Positions 54,237 through 63,937 of a stretch of DNA of 64,000 nt are shown one piece after another. Source of the stretch: Flavobacteriales bacterium (GTDB taxonomy: Bacteria; Bacteroidota; Bacteroidia; Flavobacteriales_F; PHOS-HE28). Under the pieces are notes generated by a model. The model was not told the origin of the DNA. It did not search any database and saw nothing but the letters and a program-made list of their open reading frames with translations. The translations under genes were made by a program, and so were the position numbers. Numbering within the stretch: the first letter of the stretch is position 1; each line of letters begins with the position of its first letter. The stretch spans positions 5,579-69,578 of the forward strand of contig JADJOG010000022.1 in the NCBI GenBank assembly GCA_016713865.1, in the 5' to 3' direction.

Positions 54237-56588
54237 ATGACAGCTCGAATCACCCTCCGTACCTGGTGGCGGCGCGTGCTCTACTTCTTCCCGTTCCAGC
54301 TGCTACTGCTGCACCTGAAGAAGAACCACCTGCTCCTTTTCGCCTGGCTGCTGCTCTTCGGCTACATCACCGAAGGCATCGGTGTTAAGTACGGGGTCCC
54401 CTATCTCTTCCTGTTCCCAGAGTATTTCGGTGAGGTCAGCTTCTGGTCGCACTTGATCACCGGCTTCGCGCTGGGCGGTTTCATCACCGCCTTCAACCTC
54501 TACAGCTATGCCATGCATGGTTACCGCTTCCCATTCATAGCCACCATCGCTCGGCCTTTCCTCAAATTCAACGTGAACAACGCGATCATCCCGGTCGCGT
54601 TCATCCTCGTCTATCTATGGTGCGCCGCGCGGTTCCAGTACACGCAGGAACTTGTGCCTGCCGGTCGGGTGGCGCTTCACTTGGCTGGACTGGTGGCAGG
54701 CATCGGCCTCTTCCTCGGGATGGCCTTGATCTATTTCACGCGCACGAACACCGATATCCATAAGCTGCTCGGCAGGCCTGCTGATGAATACCAGCCCGAA
54801 GAGCCATTGATGGACATCCTGGGGCCGCAGCACGACGCGCCTCCCAAGCGCCGAAGCGAGCACAAGAAGGCCATGCGCTGGCTGCGCAGGCAGCAACGCA
54901 GTGATAAATGGCGCGTGGAGACCTACCTCACCCCGCGCCTTCGCTTGATGCTGGCCCGAAGCAGCAGCCACTACGACCAGGAGTTGCTGCGCGATGTGCT
55001 CTGGCAGAACCACATCAACGGCTCCATCTTCGAAGTGGTACTGGTGCTCACCTTCATCCTGCTCGGTGCCTTCAGCGATGTGCCGCTCTTCGCCATACCT
55101 GCTAGCGCGAGCGCATTCCTTTTGTTCACCATGCTGCTCATGGTCGTTAGCGCATTGTTCAGCTGGATGCAAGGATGGACCGGCACGGTGATCATCGCGG
55201 TGCTCGTTGGCCTCAATTGGCTGAGTCATCGCACTGAGGGTTTCCTGTACGATACAAGCGCGTATGGCCTCGATTACAGCGCGCCCGGCGCTGTGTATGA
55301 TCGCGCGGTCATCACGGCCCAAGCCAACGACACCCTTGCCGCACGAGCCGATGCGGAAGCCATGGAGCGCATACTCGACCGCTGGGCCGAGCGCAACAGC
55401 CCGCTGGCCAAGTCAGGCGAGAAACCCAAGCTGCTCCTGATCAGCACCAGTGGCGGCGGGCAACGAAGCATGCTATGGAGCTTGCGCTGCCTGCAAGTGG
55501 CGGATAGCATGATCGGAGGCAACCTGATCGATCGCACCGCGCTGGTCACAGGCTCATCCGGCGGACTCATCGGCGCTGCTTATTACCGGCAACTGCAGCA
55601 TCAGGATCAGCAGGATGGCGGCGTCCGGCGTTTCGATCGGTCTCTCATCGATGAGCTCAGCGGCGACATGCTCAATCCGATAGCCTTCAGTTTCGTGACC
55701 AACGACATGTTCATCCGATGGCGTAGGGTGAAGGATGGTCCGCGCAGTTACACGCTTGATCGCGCCGAGGCTTTTGAGCGCCGCCTGAATGCGAATACCC
55801 GCGGCGCACTGGACATCCGCTTAGGCGACATGGCCGAAGCTGAGCGCATGGCACGATCACCCATGCTCATGGCCGCACCCGTGAGCATCAATGATGGTCG
55901 ACGATTGCTCATCAGCGCGCAACCGATCGCGCATTTGGCCGCCATCACGCCGTACGCGCGCTTGAGCGCGATGAATCAGGCGGAGAGTATCGAGTTCCGC
56001 CGCTTCTTCGCAGCGCATCAACCTGATAGCCTGAAGCTCACCAGCGCGTTGCGCATGAGCGCGAGCTTTCCTTACATCACACCGGTAACCACCTTGCCCA
56101 GCAACCCGTCCATGCGCGTGATGGATGCTGGCGTGCGCGACAATTACGGCTATCGCACCATCCTCGCATTCCTGATGGCGCACCGGAGGTGGATCGATGC
56201 GAACACGAGCGGTGTTGTGCTGCTGCAGCTGCGCGATTCGCAGAAGGAACTGGAGGTGCAGCCCAGCAGCAGCTCGCTCATCGGGCGCATGCTGGACCCC
56301 GTGGGCAGTGTGTACGACAACTTCGTGCGCGTGCAGGATCAGGACTACGACTATATGCTGCGCTTGTTCAGCCAGCCCGGGAGCGTGCCGCTCGAAGTGA
56401 TCGACCTCCAGCTCCGGCATGGTGCCGAGGAGCGCATCTCGCTCAGCTGGCACCTGACCCGCGTTGAGCGCGAACGCGTGCTGCATACCGTGAACAATGC
56501 GCCTAACCAAGCAGCGCTGCAGCGCCTGATCAACTGTTTGCGCCCGGATTCCCATCAGGCCGCTGATGCCAGCGGACCAGTCCAGTGA
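54237..56588 (+). CDS. Membrane-anchored patatin-like phospholipase
   Basis: A 783-residue protein. The N-terminal 330 residues hold about seven hydrophobic segments (around 32-48, 72-92, 115-131, 147-167, 266-282, 290-310, 316-330). The patatin domain begins near 395: the oxyanion segment STSGGGQR (about 404), the nucleophile elbow VTGSSGGLIG with Ser441, and the Asp of VMDAGVRDNYG late in the domain. Such enzymes release fatty acids from phospholipids. The cytosolic middle insertion (170-260) is charged. Its end overlaps the convergent kinase gene by 59 bases. Confidence 0.82.
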   Translation: MTARITLRTWWRRVLYFFPFQLLLLHLKKNHLLLFAWLLLFGYITEGIGVKYGVPYLFLFPEYFGEVSFWSHLITGFALGGFITAFNLYSYAMHGYRFPFIATIARPFLKFNVNNAIIPVAFILVYLWCAARFQYTQELVPAGRVALHLAGLVAGIGLFLGMALIYFTRTNTDIHKLLGRPADEYQPEEPLMDILGPQHDAPPKRRSEHKKAMRWLRRQQRSDKWRVETYLTPRLRLMLARSSSHYDQELLRDVLWQNHINGSIFEVVLVLTFILLGAFSDVPLFAIPASASAFLLFTMLLMVVSALFSWMQGWTGTVIIAVLVGLNWLSHRTEGFLYDTSAYGLDYSAPGAVYDRAVITAQANDTLAARADAEAMERILDRWAERNSPLAKSGEKPKLLLISTSGGGQRSMLWSLRCLQVADSMIGGNLIDRTALVTGSSGGLIGAAYYRQLQHQDQQDGGVRRFDRSLIDELSGDMLNPIAFSFVTNDMFIRWRRVKDGPRSYTLDRAEAFERRLNANTRGALDIRLGDMAEAERMARSPMLMAAPVSINDGRRLLISAQPIAHLAAITPYARLSAMNQAESIEFRRFFAAHQPDSLKLTSALRMSASFPYITPVTTLPSNPSMRVMDAGVRDNYGYRTILAFLMAHRRWIDANTSGVVLLQLRDSQKELEVQPSSSSLIGRMLDPVGSVYDNFVRVQDQDYDYMLRLFSQPGSVPLEVIDLQLRHGAEERISLSWHLTRVERERVLHTVNNAPNQAALQRLINCLRPDSHQAADASGPVQ

Positions 56589-57417
56589 GCGGGTCGCGCT
56601 CCACCTTCACCAGTTCCATTCCGTGATCGAATAAGCAATTGGCCAGCAGGTCGCGGTACGCGAAGGCGATGGAACCGGTGGCGAATACGCGCTCGCGCTG
56701 CTCTTGCGAATGGAATGGCTTAATCGCTTCGATGAACGCATGGAAGCGCGAGGCGATCAGATCATGCGCATAAGGGGTTTCGCTGATCGCGGATAAACGC
56801 CCGGCGTACGCAGCTAGCGCGCGCGATGGGAACGGGGACCGGTACACCTCGTTGATCACGGTGGCTGCATCCGGTCCAGATGCACCGAACAAGGCCAAAC
56901 GAGCATCCTCAGGCATGCGCTTGTAAAAGGCATCCTGAAGCAGCATCCGGCCGATATCGGCTCCACTGCCTTCGTCGCCCAGCACATAACCCAAGGAGGG
57001 GAAAGCCGTGTGCAGCATCTCTCCATCGAACCAACCCGCATTGGATCCCGTGCCGAGGATGATCACCGTACCGGCTTCCGTACCGCATAGACCAATGGCG
57101 GCACCATCCAGATCGGAACGGATGCGCATGGCTGCAGCGGGCCACACCTGGCGCAATGCGCTCTCCATGACCACAGCGCGGTCCGCTGTGCCGCAACCGG
57201 CACCATAAACATTGATCCGCTTGGCATTCAAAGCGAGCGGTAACCGTTCGCTGAAATAGCCAAGCAGACCTTTCGCGAAAGCGGCCGGATCACCGCTGAG
57301 CGGGTTGAAGCCGGGCATGCCTTCACCGGCCAGCGGCAGCACCGTGGCTTCGTTGTTCGCGCCGAGCAAGGCCCAACGCGACGAACTGCCACCCACCTCA
57401 GCGATCAGCTCGGGCAT
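56530..57417 (-). CDS. BadF/BadG-type ATPase, N-acetylglucosamine kinase-like
   Basis: A 295-residue ASKHA-fold protein: ELIAEVGGSSSRWALL (phosphate 1 loop), VYGAGCGTADRA, RSDLDGAAIGLCGTEAG, VIILGTGSNAGW (phosphate 2 loop) and GYVLGDEGSGADIGRMLL. This is the pattern of bacterial N-acetylglucosamine kinases used in cell-wall amino-sugar recycling; the activase group is less likely because the cofactor-binding Cys residues are absent. It starts 23 bases after the regulator gene on the same strand. Confidence 0.83.
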   Translation of the reverse strand: MPELIAEVGGSSSRWALLGANNEATVLPLAGEGMPGFNPLSGDPAAFAKGLLGYFSERLPLALNAKRINVYGAGCGTADRAVVMESALRQVWPAAAMRIRSDLDGAAIGLCGTEAGTVIILGTGSNAGWFDGEMLHTAFPSLGYVLGDEGSGADIGRMLLQDAFYKRMPEDARLALFGASGPDAATVINEVYRSPFPSRALAAYAGRLSAISETPYAHDLIASRFHAFIEAIKPFHSQEQRERVFATGSIAFAYRDLLANCLFDHGMELVKVERDPLTGLVRWHQRPDGNPGANS

Positions 57418-57440
57418 GGCGCTAAGATGGCCTATTGGAA

Positions 57441-58127
57441 CTAACGCCCTGCGTTGAAGAGGAAATGGTTCGGGCTGGCCAATCCATTCCGAACCGCATA
57501 GAGCACGATGCCAGCCGTGCTATTCACGCCGAGCTTCTGCATGATGTTCTTGCGATGAGAGGTGACTGTGTGCGCGCTGAGATGCAATCGGTCCGCGATC
57601 CGGGTGTACGACTGCCCTTCGGCGATGAGCCCGATAATCTCGCATTCGCGCTCCGTAAGCACCACCGGCGCGCAAGTGAGAGGCTCAGCGACGAATCGCT
57701 CCACATCGTGCCCGGCCTTGCGCAGGCTTTCGAGCACTTTGCCACAGAAAAAGCGCTGGCCAGAAGCGGCGCTCGTAACGGCATCCCGGATCTCTTGAAT
57801 GTCGCAGTCCTTCTTCACATAGCCGATGGCCCCGGCACGCACGGCGTGCAAGAGCACGAAAGCAGAGGGATCATGCGTGATGGCCACGAATCGTGCCCGG
57901 GGCAATCGCCGAAGCCCATCGCGGATGTCGCGCGCAGCGAAGGCTCCTGAAGTGTGGTCTATCAATACCACATCGGGCCGGTGGCGAACGAGCAAGGCCT
58001 GAAGCGTTATGCCATCCTTCGCTTCGCCAACGATACGAACCCCCGGCATGGCCTCGAACACTGCCCGAAGGCCCATGAGACCTAGATCACCGTGGTCTGC
58101 CAACAGAAGCTTGATTGCGCTGCTCAT
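57441..58127 (-). CDS. NarL/LuxR-type response regulator
   Basis: A 228-residue two-domain regulator. The receiver has an acidic LLADHGDLGL start, the phospho-acceptor Asp57 in VVLIDHTSG and Lys in IGYVKKDCD. The C-terminal LuxR-type helix-turn-helix (about residues 160-215) reads LTERECEIIGLIAEGQSYTR, then LHLSAHTVTSHRKNIMQKLG. No sensor kinase is adjacent, so its signal is unknown. A TAGATTCG box lies 24 bases before the ATG. Confidence 0.92.
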   Translation of the reverse strand: MSSAIKLLLADHGDLGLMGLRAVFEAMPGVRIVGEAKDGITLQALLVRHRPDVVLIDHTSGAFAARDIRDGLRRLPRARFVAITHDPSAFVLLHAVRAGAIGYVKKDCDIQEIRDAVTSAASGQRFFCGKVLESLRKAGHDVERFVAEPLTCAPVVLTERECEIIGLIAEGQSYTRIADRLHLSAHTVTSHRKNIMQKLGVNSTAGIVLYAVRNGLASPNHFLFNAGR

Positions 58128-58151
58128 TATTTAGAATGATTCCAGAGTGCG

Positions 58152-58159
58152 CGAATCTA
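58152..58159 (-). promoter_or_regulatory. TAnnTTCG promoter box for the response regulator
   Basis: TAGATTCG on the minus strand, 24 bases before the ATG at 58127. Confidence 0.4.
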
Positions 58160-58190
58160 TCCCCATGAACGCGGTGGACCAAACCTGGAT

Positions 58191-59122
58191 CTACACGGCG
58201 GGTCGTTCGTTCACTGGATACTTCTGACCATCAGTGCTTAGGATGGTCCTTGGAAAAATTGCTCGCGCTTCCGTGAGCAGCGGTTCGGCAGTCTTGTACC
58301 GCGAGCTGAAATGGCCCAGCAACAGCATGCCCACATCGGCATCGCGCGCTACAATCGCGGCTTGCTCAGCGGTGGAATGAAGCGTCTCCTTGGCACGTGA
58401 TGCCAGAGCTGTGGTGAAAGTAGCCTCGTGATAGAGCAGATCCACTCCGCGAATGAAAGGAACGAGTTCAGGGCATAGGCGGTATCCGAACAATAAGCAT
58501 ATCGCCTTGGCCGCGGCGGGTCATGCGTGAGTTCCGCGTTGGAGATCACGCCTCCTTCGGGAAGCAGGAGATCCTCACCAGCCTTGATCCGATTGCGCAT
58601 GGGTGCTGGAATCAACGCAAGGGCTTCTACCCGCAAGGGCCTTGGCGCCGCCGATTCCTCGAAGATGAAGCCAGTGCATGGGATACGGTGCTTCAACGCC
58701 AACAAGGTCACCGTGACACGTTGATCGCGCCATGCAACACATCCATTCTCCGGCTCCAAGGCATGCCAATGCAACGGATAGCGCAAGTAGGTCTGCGATG
58801 CGCGCAACTGCACATCGATGATTTCCTTCAGTGGCTTCGGTCCGTGCACATGCAGCGCTCCGGTGCGCCCCATCAAGTGCATGCTGCTGATCAAGCCCAT
58901 GAGGCCGAGGTAATGATCGCCATGCAGATGACTGATGAAGATGTGACCGATGCGCATGAAGTTGGCCCCGAGCGCCCGCAGCCGCTCTTGCGTGCCCTCG
59001 CCGCAATCGATCAGGTAAGTCGCGCCATGCACGATCAGCAACTGAGACGTCGGGTATCGGCCTCGTGCAGGCAATGCAGCGCCGGTTCCCAGGGTGATCA
59101 AGTCGAATTGACGGTGCCCCAT
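58191..59122 (-). CDS. rnz: Ribonuclease Z, frameshifted
   Basis: Matures the 3' ends of tRNA precursors; a metallo-beta-lactamase-fold zinc enzyme. The first frame has LITLGTGAALPARGRYPTSQ, LIDCGEGTQERLR, the zinc motif HLHGDHYLGLMGL and YAYCSDTAY; the second continues CPELVPFIRGVDLLYHEATF, LHSTAEQAAIVARDADV and LLLGHFSSRY. The shift is near 58471-58475, where one missing base (TAT TGC) would restore the join. Length restored is about 310 residues, normal for the family. Confidence 0.92.
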
Positions 59123-59130
59123 GGAAGAAG

Positions 59131-59153
59131 GAAGGCCCCAATGGGGCCTTCCG
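59131..59153 (-). terminator. Hairpin terminator after the secreted-protein gene
   Basis: GGAAGGCCCC pairs with GGGGCCTTCC around a 3-base loop, 24 bases past the stop at 59177 and just before rnz. Confidence 0.7.
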
Positions 59154-59176
59154 AGCGAAGAATCAATCCTTGTGCA

Positions 59177-59934
59177 TCAACGGCTCACCATCATGCGACC
59201 TGTGAAGGCATCGCGCCCGGTGTCGACCTTGTACAAGTACACGCCTTCGGGCAATGTCGCAGCCTCGAACGGAATACGATTGTGACCTTGCTTGCCAATG
59301 GTGCGGTAGCTCCACAATTCGTCGCCGAGCAAGGTGAACACCTTCACCCGGACTTCAGATGCCCGGTTCAGGTCGAATTCGATGGTTGTTCTGGCACCGA
59401 AGGGGTTCGGGGACGTGCGAACACCGGCGAGCGAAGCAGGAACCATGTCGCCAACTGCGGTATTGTCCTCATCTACGATGATCCGGTAACCGGTAAAGGA
59501 GATCGGATATGGAACCGCTGTGCCGAACAAGGTGAAGTATCCCGTCACATTCAATTCCAGCGGATAGGTACCGGCAGTAGTCGGGATGCCTTGAACCACG
59601 CCGCATCCGAGCACGGAAGCCAAATAGGTGCAGCTTGCCGGAGTCTGCGATGCGCAAGCAACACTGAGCCCATCAGGCAGCCCTGCGACTCCAGTGAACT
59701 GCACGCTATCAATCTGAACCGCAGGGAAGGTGGGATCGATATCCTGGGCGTTCAGTGGAACAATCAGGTTCAACTCCTGGGTGTATGGAACGCCAACCAT
59801 GCCATTCACGAAGTTCGTGGTGGTATCCGGCCAGACTCCATGACACTGTCGGCATAGAGTGGGTTCGGTGTGCAGGGCTGGGCCGATACGGCTCCGGCCG
59901 AGAGCAGGATGACTGCTAGTAGTAGTTTCTTCAT
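59177..59934 (-). CDS. Secreted protein with type A T9SS tail, frameshifted near the N-terminus
   Basis: About 252 codons. The start MKKLLLAVILLSAGAVSAQ is a signal peptide, followed by PCTPNPLYADSV; the frame then shifts near 59835-59845 and continues as WPDTTTNFVNGMVGVPYTQE. The rest includes an Ig-like region (VACASQTPASCTYLASVLGC, IPTTAGTYPLELNVTG) and ends in a type A sorting domain (RTSPNPFGARTTIEFDLNRA and YKVDTGRDAFTG). The function is unknown; proteins of this shape with a small Cys-containing region are common in this group. It is 16 bases after the STAS gene. Confidence 0.8.
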
Positions 59935-59950
59935 CCGGCTTTAGTTGACT

Positions 59951-60322
59951 TCATTCCTTGTTCACGTCCTTCTCTATCTCTTCCATGTAAAGCAGGTCCA
60001 CCGCTTCGGCAGCAGTTGGCGTGATGGAGAGCACGCTTTCGAGTTGCGAGATCTGCACCAGCTTCTGCATCGTTTCTTGCAATCCGCAGACCACCAGACC
60101 GCCTCCAATGCTCTTGCATAGGCGGTTTGCAACTAGCAGGGCACTGAGACCCGAAGAGTCGCAATAGCGCGTAGCGCTCAGGTCGATGATGATATTGCGC
60201 ACCCCGGTTTTGTTCAGGTAGACCAGCTCGCTCTTGAGCTCAGGAGCACAGGTGGTGTCAAGCTTGTCTACACCACTGGTGACCAGCGTGTAGCGTCCTT
60301 TATCCTCAATGGTGAAATTCAT
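59951..60322 (-). CDS. STAS-domain protein (anti-sigma-factor antagonist type)
   Basis: A 123-residue single STAS domain. IIIDLSATRYCDSSGLSALL carries the Ser that is phosphorylated by partner kinases in SpoIIAA/RsbV-type proteins, and the C-terminal helices follow (LVVCGLQETMQKLVQISQLE). No partner kinase or phosphatase is adjacent. A TATATTTG box lies 17 bases upstream. Confidence 0.87.
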   Translation of the reverse strand: MNFTIEDKGRYTLVTSGVDKLDTTCAPELKSELVYLNKTGVRNIIIDLSATRYCDSSGLSALLVANRLCKSIGGGLVVCGLQETMQKLVQISQLESVLSITPTAAEAVDLLYMEEIEKDVNKE

Positions 60323-60339
60323 GGTGGCGTGCTTCCGGT

Positions 60340-60347
60340 CAAATATA
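60340..60347 (-). promoter_or_regulatory. TAnnTTTG promoter box for the STAS gene
   Basis: TATATTTG on the minus strand, 17 bases before the ATG at 60322; a perfect match to the consensus. Confidence 0.55.
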
Positions 60348-60391
60348 GTTGTGCTCCGCGATTGGCCTCGATTGTCGTTGCTGGCTGATTT

Positions 60392-61366
60392 TCAAACACT
60401 GGAGCGTGGGATACCTGCGGCAAGGAGGTAGAGCACAGCCATCCGGATGGCCACGCCGTTCTCTACTTGGTCCAGGATGATGCTATTCGCATGATCCGCC
60501 ACCTCACTGGTCACTTCAACTCCTCGGTTGATAGGCCCGGGGTGCATGATCACCACGTCCTTTCCGATTGCCCGGTATCGCTCGCCATCGATGCCGTACA
60601 GCATGGCGTATTCCCGCAGGCTCGGGAAGTTGGCGATCCCATCGCCGGATTGGCGCTCGAGCTGTATGCGAAGCATGTTGGCCACATCGCACCAGCGCAA
60701 GGCCGTATCGAGATCGGTTTCAACCTCCACGCCGAGTGCCTCAATGTGGCGCGGCATCAGGGTTCGCGGTCCGCAGAGCATCACCTCGGCCCCGAGCTTC
60801 TTGAGGCAAAGGATATTGCTGAGCGCGACACGACTATGCAGGATGTCGCCTGCGATGAGCACGCGTGCCCCTTTCAACTTGCCGAGCTTCTCCCGCATGC
60901 TGTACGCATCGAGCAGCGCCTCGTCGGATGCTCATGGTGCCATCGCCTGCATTCACGATACAGGCGTTGCAATGACGCGATAGGAAAAGCGCCGCTCCGG
61001 ATCGGGATGGCGCATCACCACCATATCCACTTTCATCGCGAGGATGTTGCTCACCGTGTCGATGAGCGTTTCGCCCTTGCTGACGCTGCTTCCGCTGCTG
61101 CTGAAGTTCACCACATCGGCACTGAGGCGCTTCTCGGCCAATTCGAAGCTCACCCTGGTCCGGGTGCTGCTCTCGAAGAAGATGTTCGCGATGGTGATGT
61201 CGCGCAATGAAGGCACCTTCTTCATGGGCCTGCCGAGCACTTCCTTGAAGCCATCGGCTGTTCGGAAGATCAGCTCGATATCATCGACGCTGAGGTCCTT
61301 GATGCCCAGGAGATGCCGACCGCTCAGGGCCTCATTCGGCGTGGGTGTGCTGCGCCCGGGATTCAT
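60392..61366 (-). CDS. pyrB: Aspartate carbamoyltransferase catalytic subunit, with frameshifts
   Basis: Second step of pyrimidine synthesis. The N-terminal frame has HLLGIKDLSVDDIELIFRTA, the carbamoyl-phosphate motif FFESSTRTRVSFELAEKRL and GSSVSKGETLIDTVSNIL; the C-terminal frame has LKGARVLIAGDILHSRVALS and VIMHPGPINRGVEV. Between them, VNAGDGT and the HPTQALLDAYS segment must be pieced from other frames: shifts lie near 60998-61001, 60935-60938 and 60919-60923. Total length is normal. Its ATG overlaps the pyrR stop (ATGA). Confidence 0.92.
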
Positions 61367-61956
61367 CGGTCGTTGCTTGTTCCATGCGCGAGGCGGCCTG
61401 TGCTGCGCGCCTCGGCGCTTGGCCTATGCAGGAGCACGCGATCCTGTCCATCCTCCTCGCGCCATTGCACGGTCACGCGCTGATCGCCTATGCTATCCAC
61501 CCATCGCCCCACGTAATCCGCAGCGATAGGCAGCTCTCGGCTGAATCGCCGATCGACAAGGACGAGCAGCTGCACCGCGGCGGGGCGGCCGAATGCGAGC
61601 AGAGCATCGAGACCTGCGCGGATGCTGCGACCGGTGAAGAGCACGTCATCGACGAGCACCACCTTGCGGCCATCCAGATCGAAGTCGAGCACGGTGGCGT
61701 TCGGGGCTTTGGCTGCGGCGCGATGCCTGAAATCGTCGCGATGAAAGGTGATATCGAGCTCGCCATACGCCAATCGCTCACGGCCTATGATGGATCTCAA
61801 GTCGGCACGGAGGCGCCGGGCCAGCAGCACGCCTCTCGGCTGCAAGCCGATCAGGGCCACGTCTTCCAGATCCCCGTGGTCCTCGATCAGCTGATGGCAG
61901 AGCCGCGCCAACGTGAGGCTGAAGGCTTCACTACCGAGCAGGGTCGCAGGCTTCAT
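61363..61956 (-). CDS. pyrR: PyrR bifunctional regulator/uracil phosphoribosyltransferase
   Basis: Binds pyr mRNA or makes UMP from uracil. The 197-residue protein has the PRPP motif KVVLVDDVLFTGRSIRAGLD, LIGLQPRGVLLARRL and GELDITFHRDDFRH. The start at 61956 gives the usual N-terminus; the frame is open to 61998, but a TATATTCG box at 61984-61991 lies within that extension. It is translationally coupled to pyrB by a 4-base overlap. Confidence 0.92.
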   Translation of the reverse strand: MKPATLLGSEAFSLTLARLCHQLIEDHGDLEDVALIGLQPRGVLLARRLRADLRSIIGRERLAYGELDITFHRDDFRHRAAAKAPNATVLDFDLDGRKVVLVDDVLFTGRSIRAGLDALLAFGRPAAVQLLVLVDRRFSRELPIAADYVGRWVDSIGDQRVTVQWREEDGQDRVLLHRPSAEARSTGRLAHGTSNDR

Positions 61957-61983
61957 TCCACGGGTACGCCAGAACAGGCGCGC

Positions 61984-61991
61984 CGAATATA
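61984..61991 (-). promoter_or_regulatory. TAnnTTCG promoter box for pyrR-pyrB
   Basis: TATATTCG on the minus strand, 27 bases before the ATG at 61956. Confidence 0.45.
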
Positions 61992-62014
61992 GCGGCATGC
62001 ATCGGGCCTGGAAC

Positions 62015-62046
62015 GCGAAAGCCCCGGCTTGAGCCGGGGCTTTCGC
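62015..62046 (-). terminator. Strong hairpin terminator after rpsA
   Basis: A 14-base perfect stem, GCGAAAGCCCCGGC with GCCGGGGCTTTCGC, around a 4-base loop, 18 bases past the rpsA stop. Confidence 0.75.
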
Positions 62047-62063
62047 TATTTGGATGGTCCGGA

Positions 62064-63907
62064 TCAGGCTTCGCCTTCCTCGTCCTTCTTGCGTGCGTTG
62101 TCTTCCATAGCGCTCTTGAGGTTGCTGAGCACGCTCAGGTCACCCAAGGTGCTCTTCTCCACCTTGTCGTTCACGCTCTTCACGCTCGCGCTAGTGGCAC
62201 CGGTATCGCCTTCCTTACGGGTGCGCTTGCCTTTGCTAACGGTTTCCATGGGCTCATCGCCCTCCTCGAAGGTGCGTGTATGGCTCAAGGTGATTCGGCG
62301 CGCATCGGCATTGAACTCGAGTACCATGAAGGGAAGCTTCTCTTCGAGCTCCGCCTTGGAGGCATCGGCCTTCTTCAGGTGCTTCGCGGTCACGGTTCCT
62401 TCAACACCATAAGGCAGGCTCACCACGAAGTTCTGTCCAGCGCGTCCGGTGAGGGTTCCCCATGAACGCTGCCCGGGGTGAACACGGTGGCGAACACCTC
62501 CCAAGGGTTCTCTTCCACTTGCTTGTGGCCGAGGCTCAGGCGACGGTTCTCTTTATCCACCTCCAGCACCATCACTTCGATGGTGTCGCCCACGTTGCAG
62601 AACTCGCTCGGGTGCTTGATGCGCTTGGTCCAGCTCAGGTCGCTGATGTGGACGAGGCCATCAACCCCCTCTTCCAATTCGGCGAAGATGCCGAAGTGGG
62701 TGAAGTTGCGGACCTTGGCGGTGTGCTTGCTGCGCACAGGGTACTTGAACTCGATGTCGGCCCAGGGATCGGTGCTCAGCTGTTTCATGCCGAGGCTCAT
62801 CTTGCGCTCTTCGCGGTCGATGTTCAGGATCACGCCGTCGATTTCCTGACCTTCCTTGAGGAAGACCTTCGGGCTGCGCAGGTGCTGGCTCCAGCTCATT
62901 TCGCTCACGTGCAGGAGGCCCTCCACGCCCGGTGCCACCTCCACGAATGCGCCGTAGTCGGTAATCACCATCACTTTGCCTTTCACCTTGTCGCCGGCGT
63001 TCATGTCGGCGCTCAGTGCTTCCCATGGGTGGGCCTGCAGCTGCTTGAGGCCGAGGGCGATGCGGCGCTTCTCGTCGTCGAAGTCGAGGATAACCACGTT
63101 GATCTTCTCGTCGAGCTTCACCACCTCCTCCGGATGGCTCACGCGGCCATAGGCGAGATCAGTGATGTGGATCAGGCCGTCAACACCGCCGAGGTCAACG
63201 AACACACCATAGCTGGTGATATTCTTCACGGTGCCCTCCAGCACTTGGCCTTTCTCGAGGCCACCGATGATCTGCTTCTTCTGGGCTTCCAGTTCAGCTT
63301 CGATCAGCGCCTTGTGCGAGACCACGACGTTCTTGAACTCCTGGTTGATCTTGACCACCTTGAACTCCATGTTCTTGCCCACGAACTGGTCGTAGTCGCG
63401 GATCGGCTTCACGTCGATCTGCGATCCGGGCAGGAAGGCCTCGATGCCGAAGACATCGACGATCAGGCCACCCTTGGTGCGGCACTTCACGAAACCGGTG
63501 ATGATCTCGCTGGTCTCCATGGCATGGTTCACCTTGCCCCAGGCATTGTGCACGCGCGCCGTCTTGTGGCTCACGAGCATCTGGCCGCCGCGGTCCTCCT
63601 GCTTCTCGATATACACTTCGACCTGATCGCCAATGGCCAGATCAGGCTTGTAGCGGAATTCGCTGATCGGGACCACGCCTTCGGACTTGTAGCCGATGTT
63701 GATCACCACCTCTTTCTTGTTCATGCCCACGACGGTTCCCATGAGCACCTCCTTCTCTTGGATGCTGCTCAGGGTCTTCTCATAGGCGGCCTCCATCTCC
63801 TCGCGCACTCCGGCGCCGAGGCCTTTACGGTCATCCTCAATGGCGTCCCAATTGAAATCGACTGGGGGCTCGGCGAAGGTGGCCTTGTTGTTCTCGATCG
63901 TTGACAT
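62064..63907 (-). CDS. rpsA: 30S ribosomal protein S1, frameshifted
   Basis: Binds mRNA and brings it to the ribosome. The main frame contains at least five S1 repeats, with cores such as ITSYGVFVDLGGVDGLIHIT, ITDYGAFVEVAPGVEGLLHV and FTHFGIFAELEEGVDGLVHI, each closing with a (R/K)RIALGLKQL-like segment. Near 62455-62463, after VFTPGSVH, the frame shifts and the last repeat continues as GTLTGRAGQNFVVSLPYGVE and ends with an acidic, Lys-rich tail (EDNARKKDEEGEA). One base restores a protein of about 614 residues, a normal length for this group. Confidence 0.93.
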
Positions 63908-63937
63908 GATGTACTTCTCTACTGCTTGTATCCCGGG

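Noticed and set aside
62462..63904. Plus-strand open frame of 480 codons opposite rpsA
   Set aside because: Shadow of the S1 repeats on the other strand.
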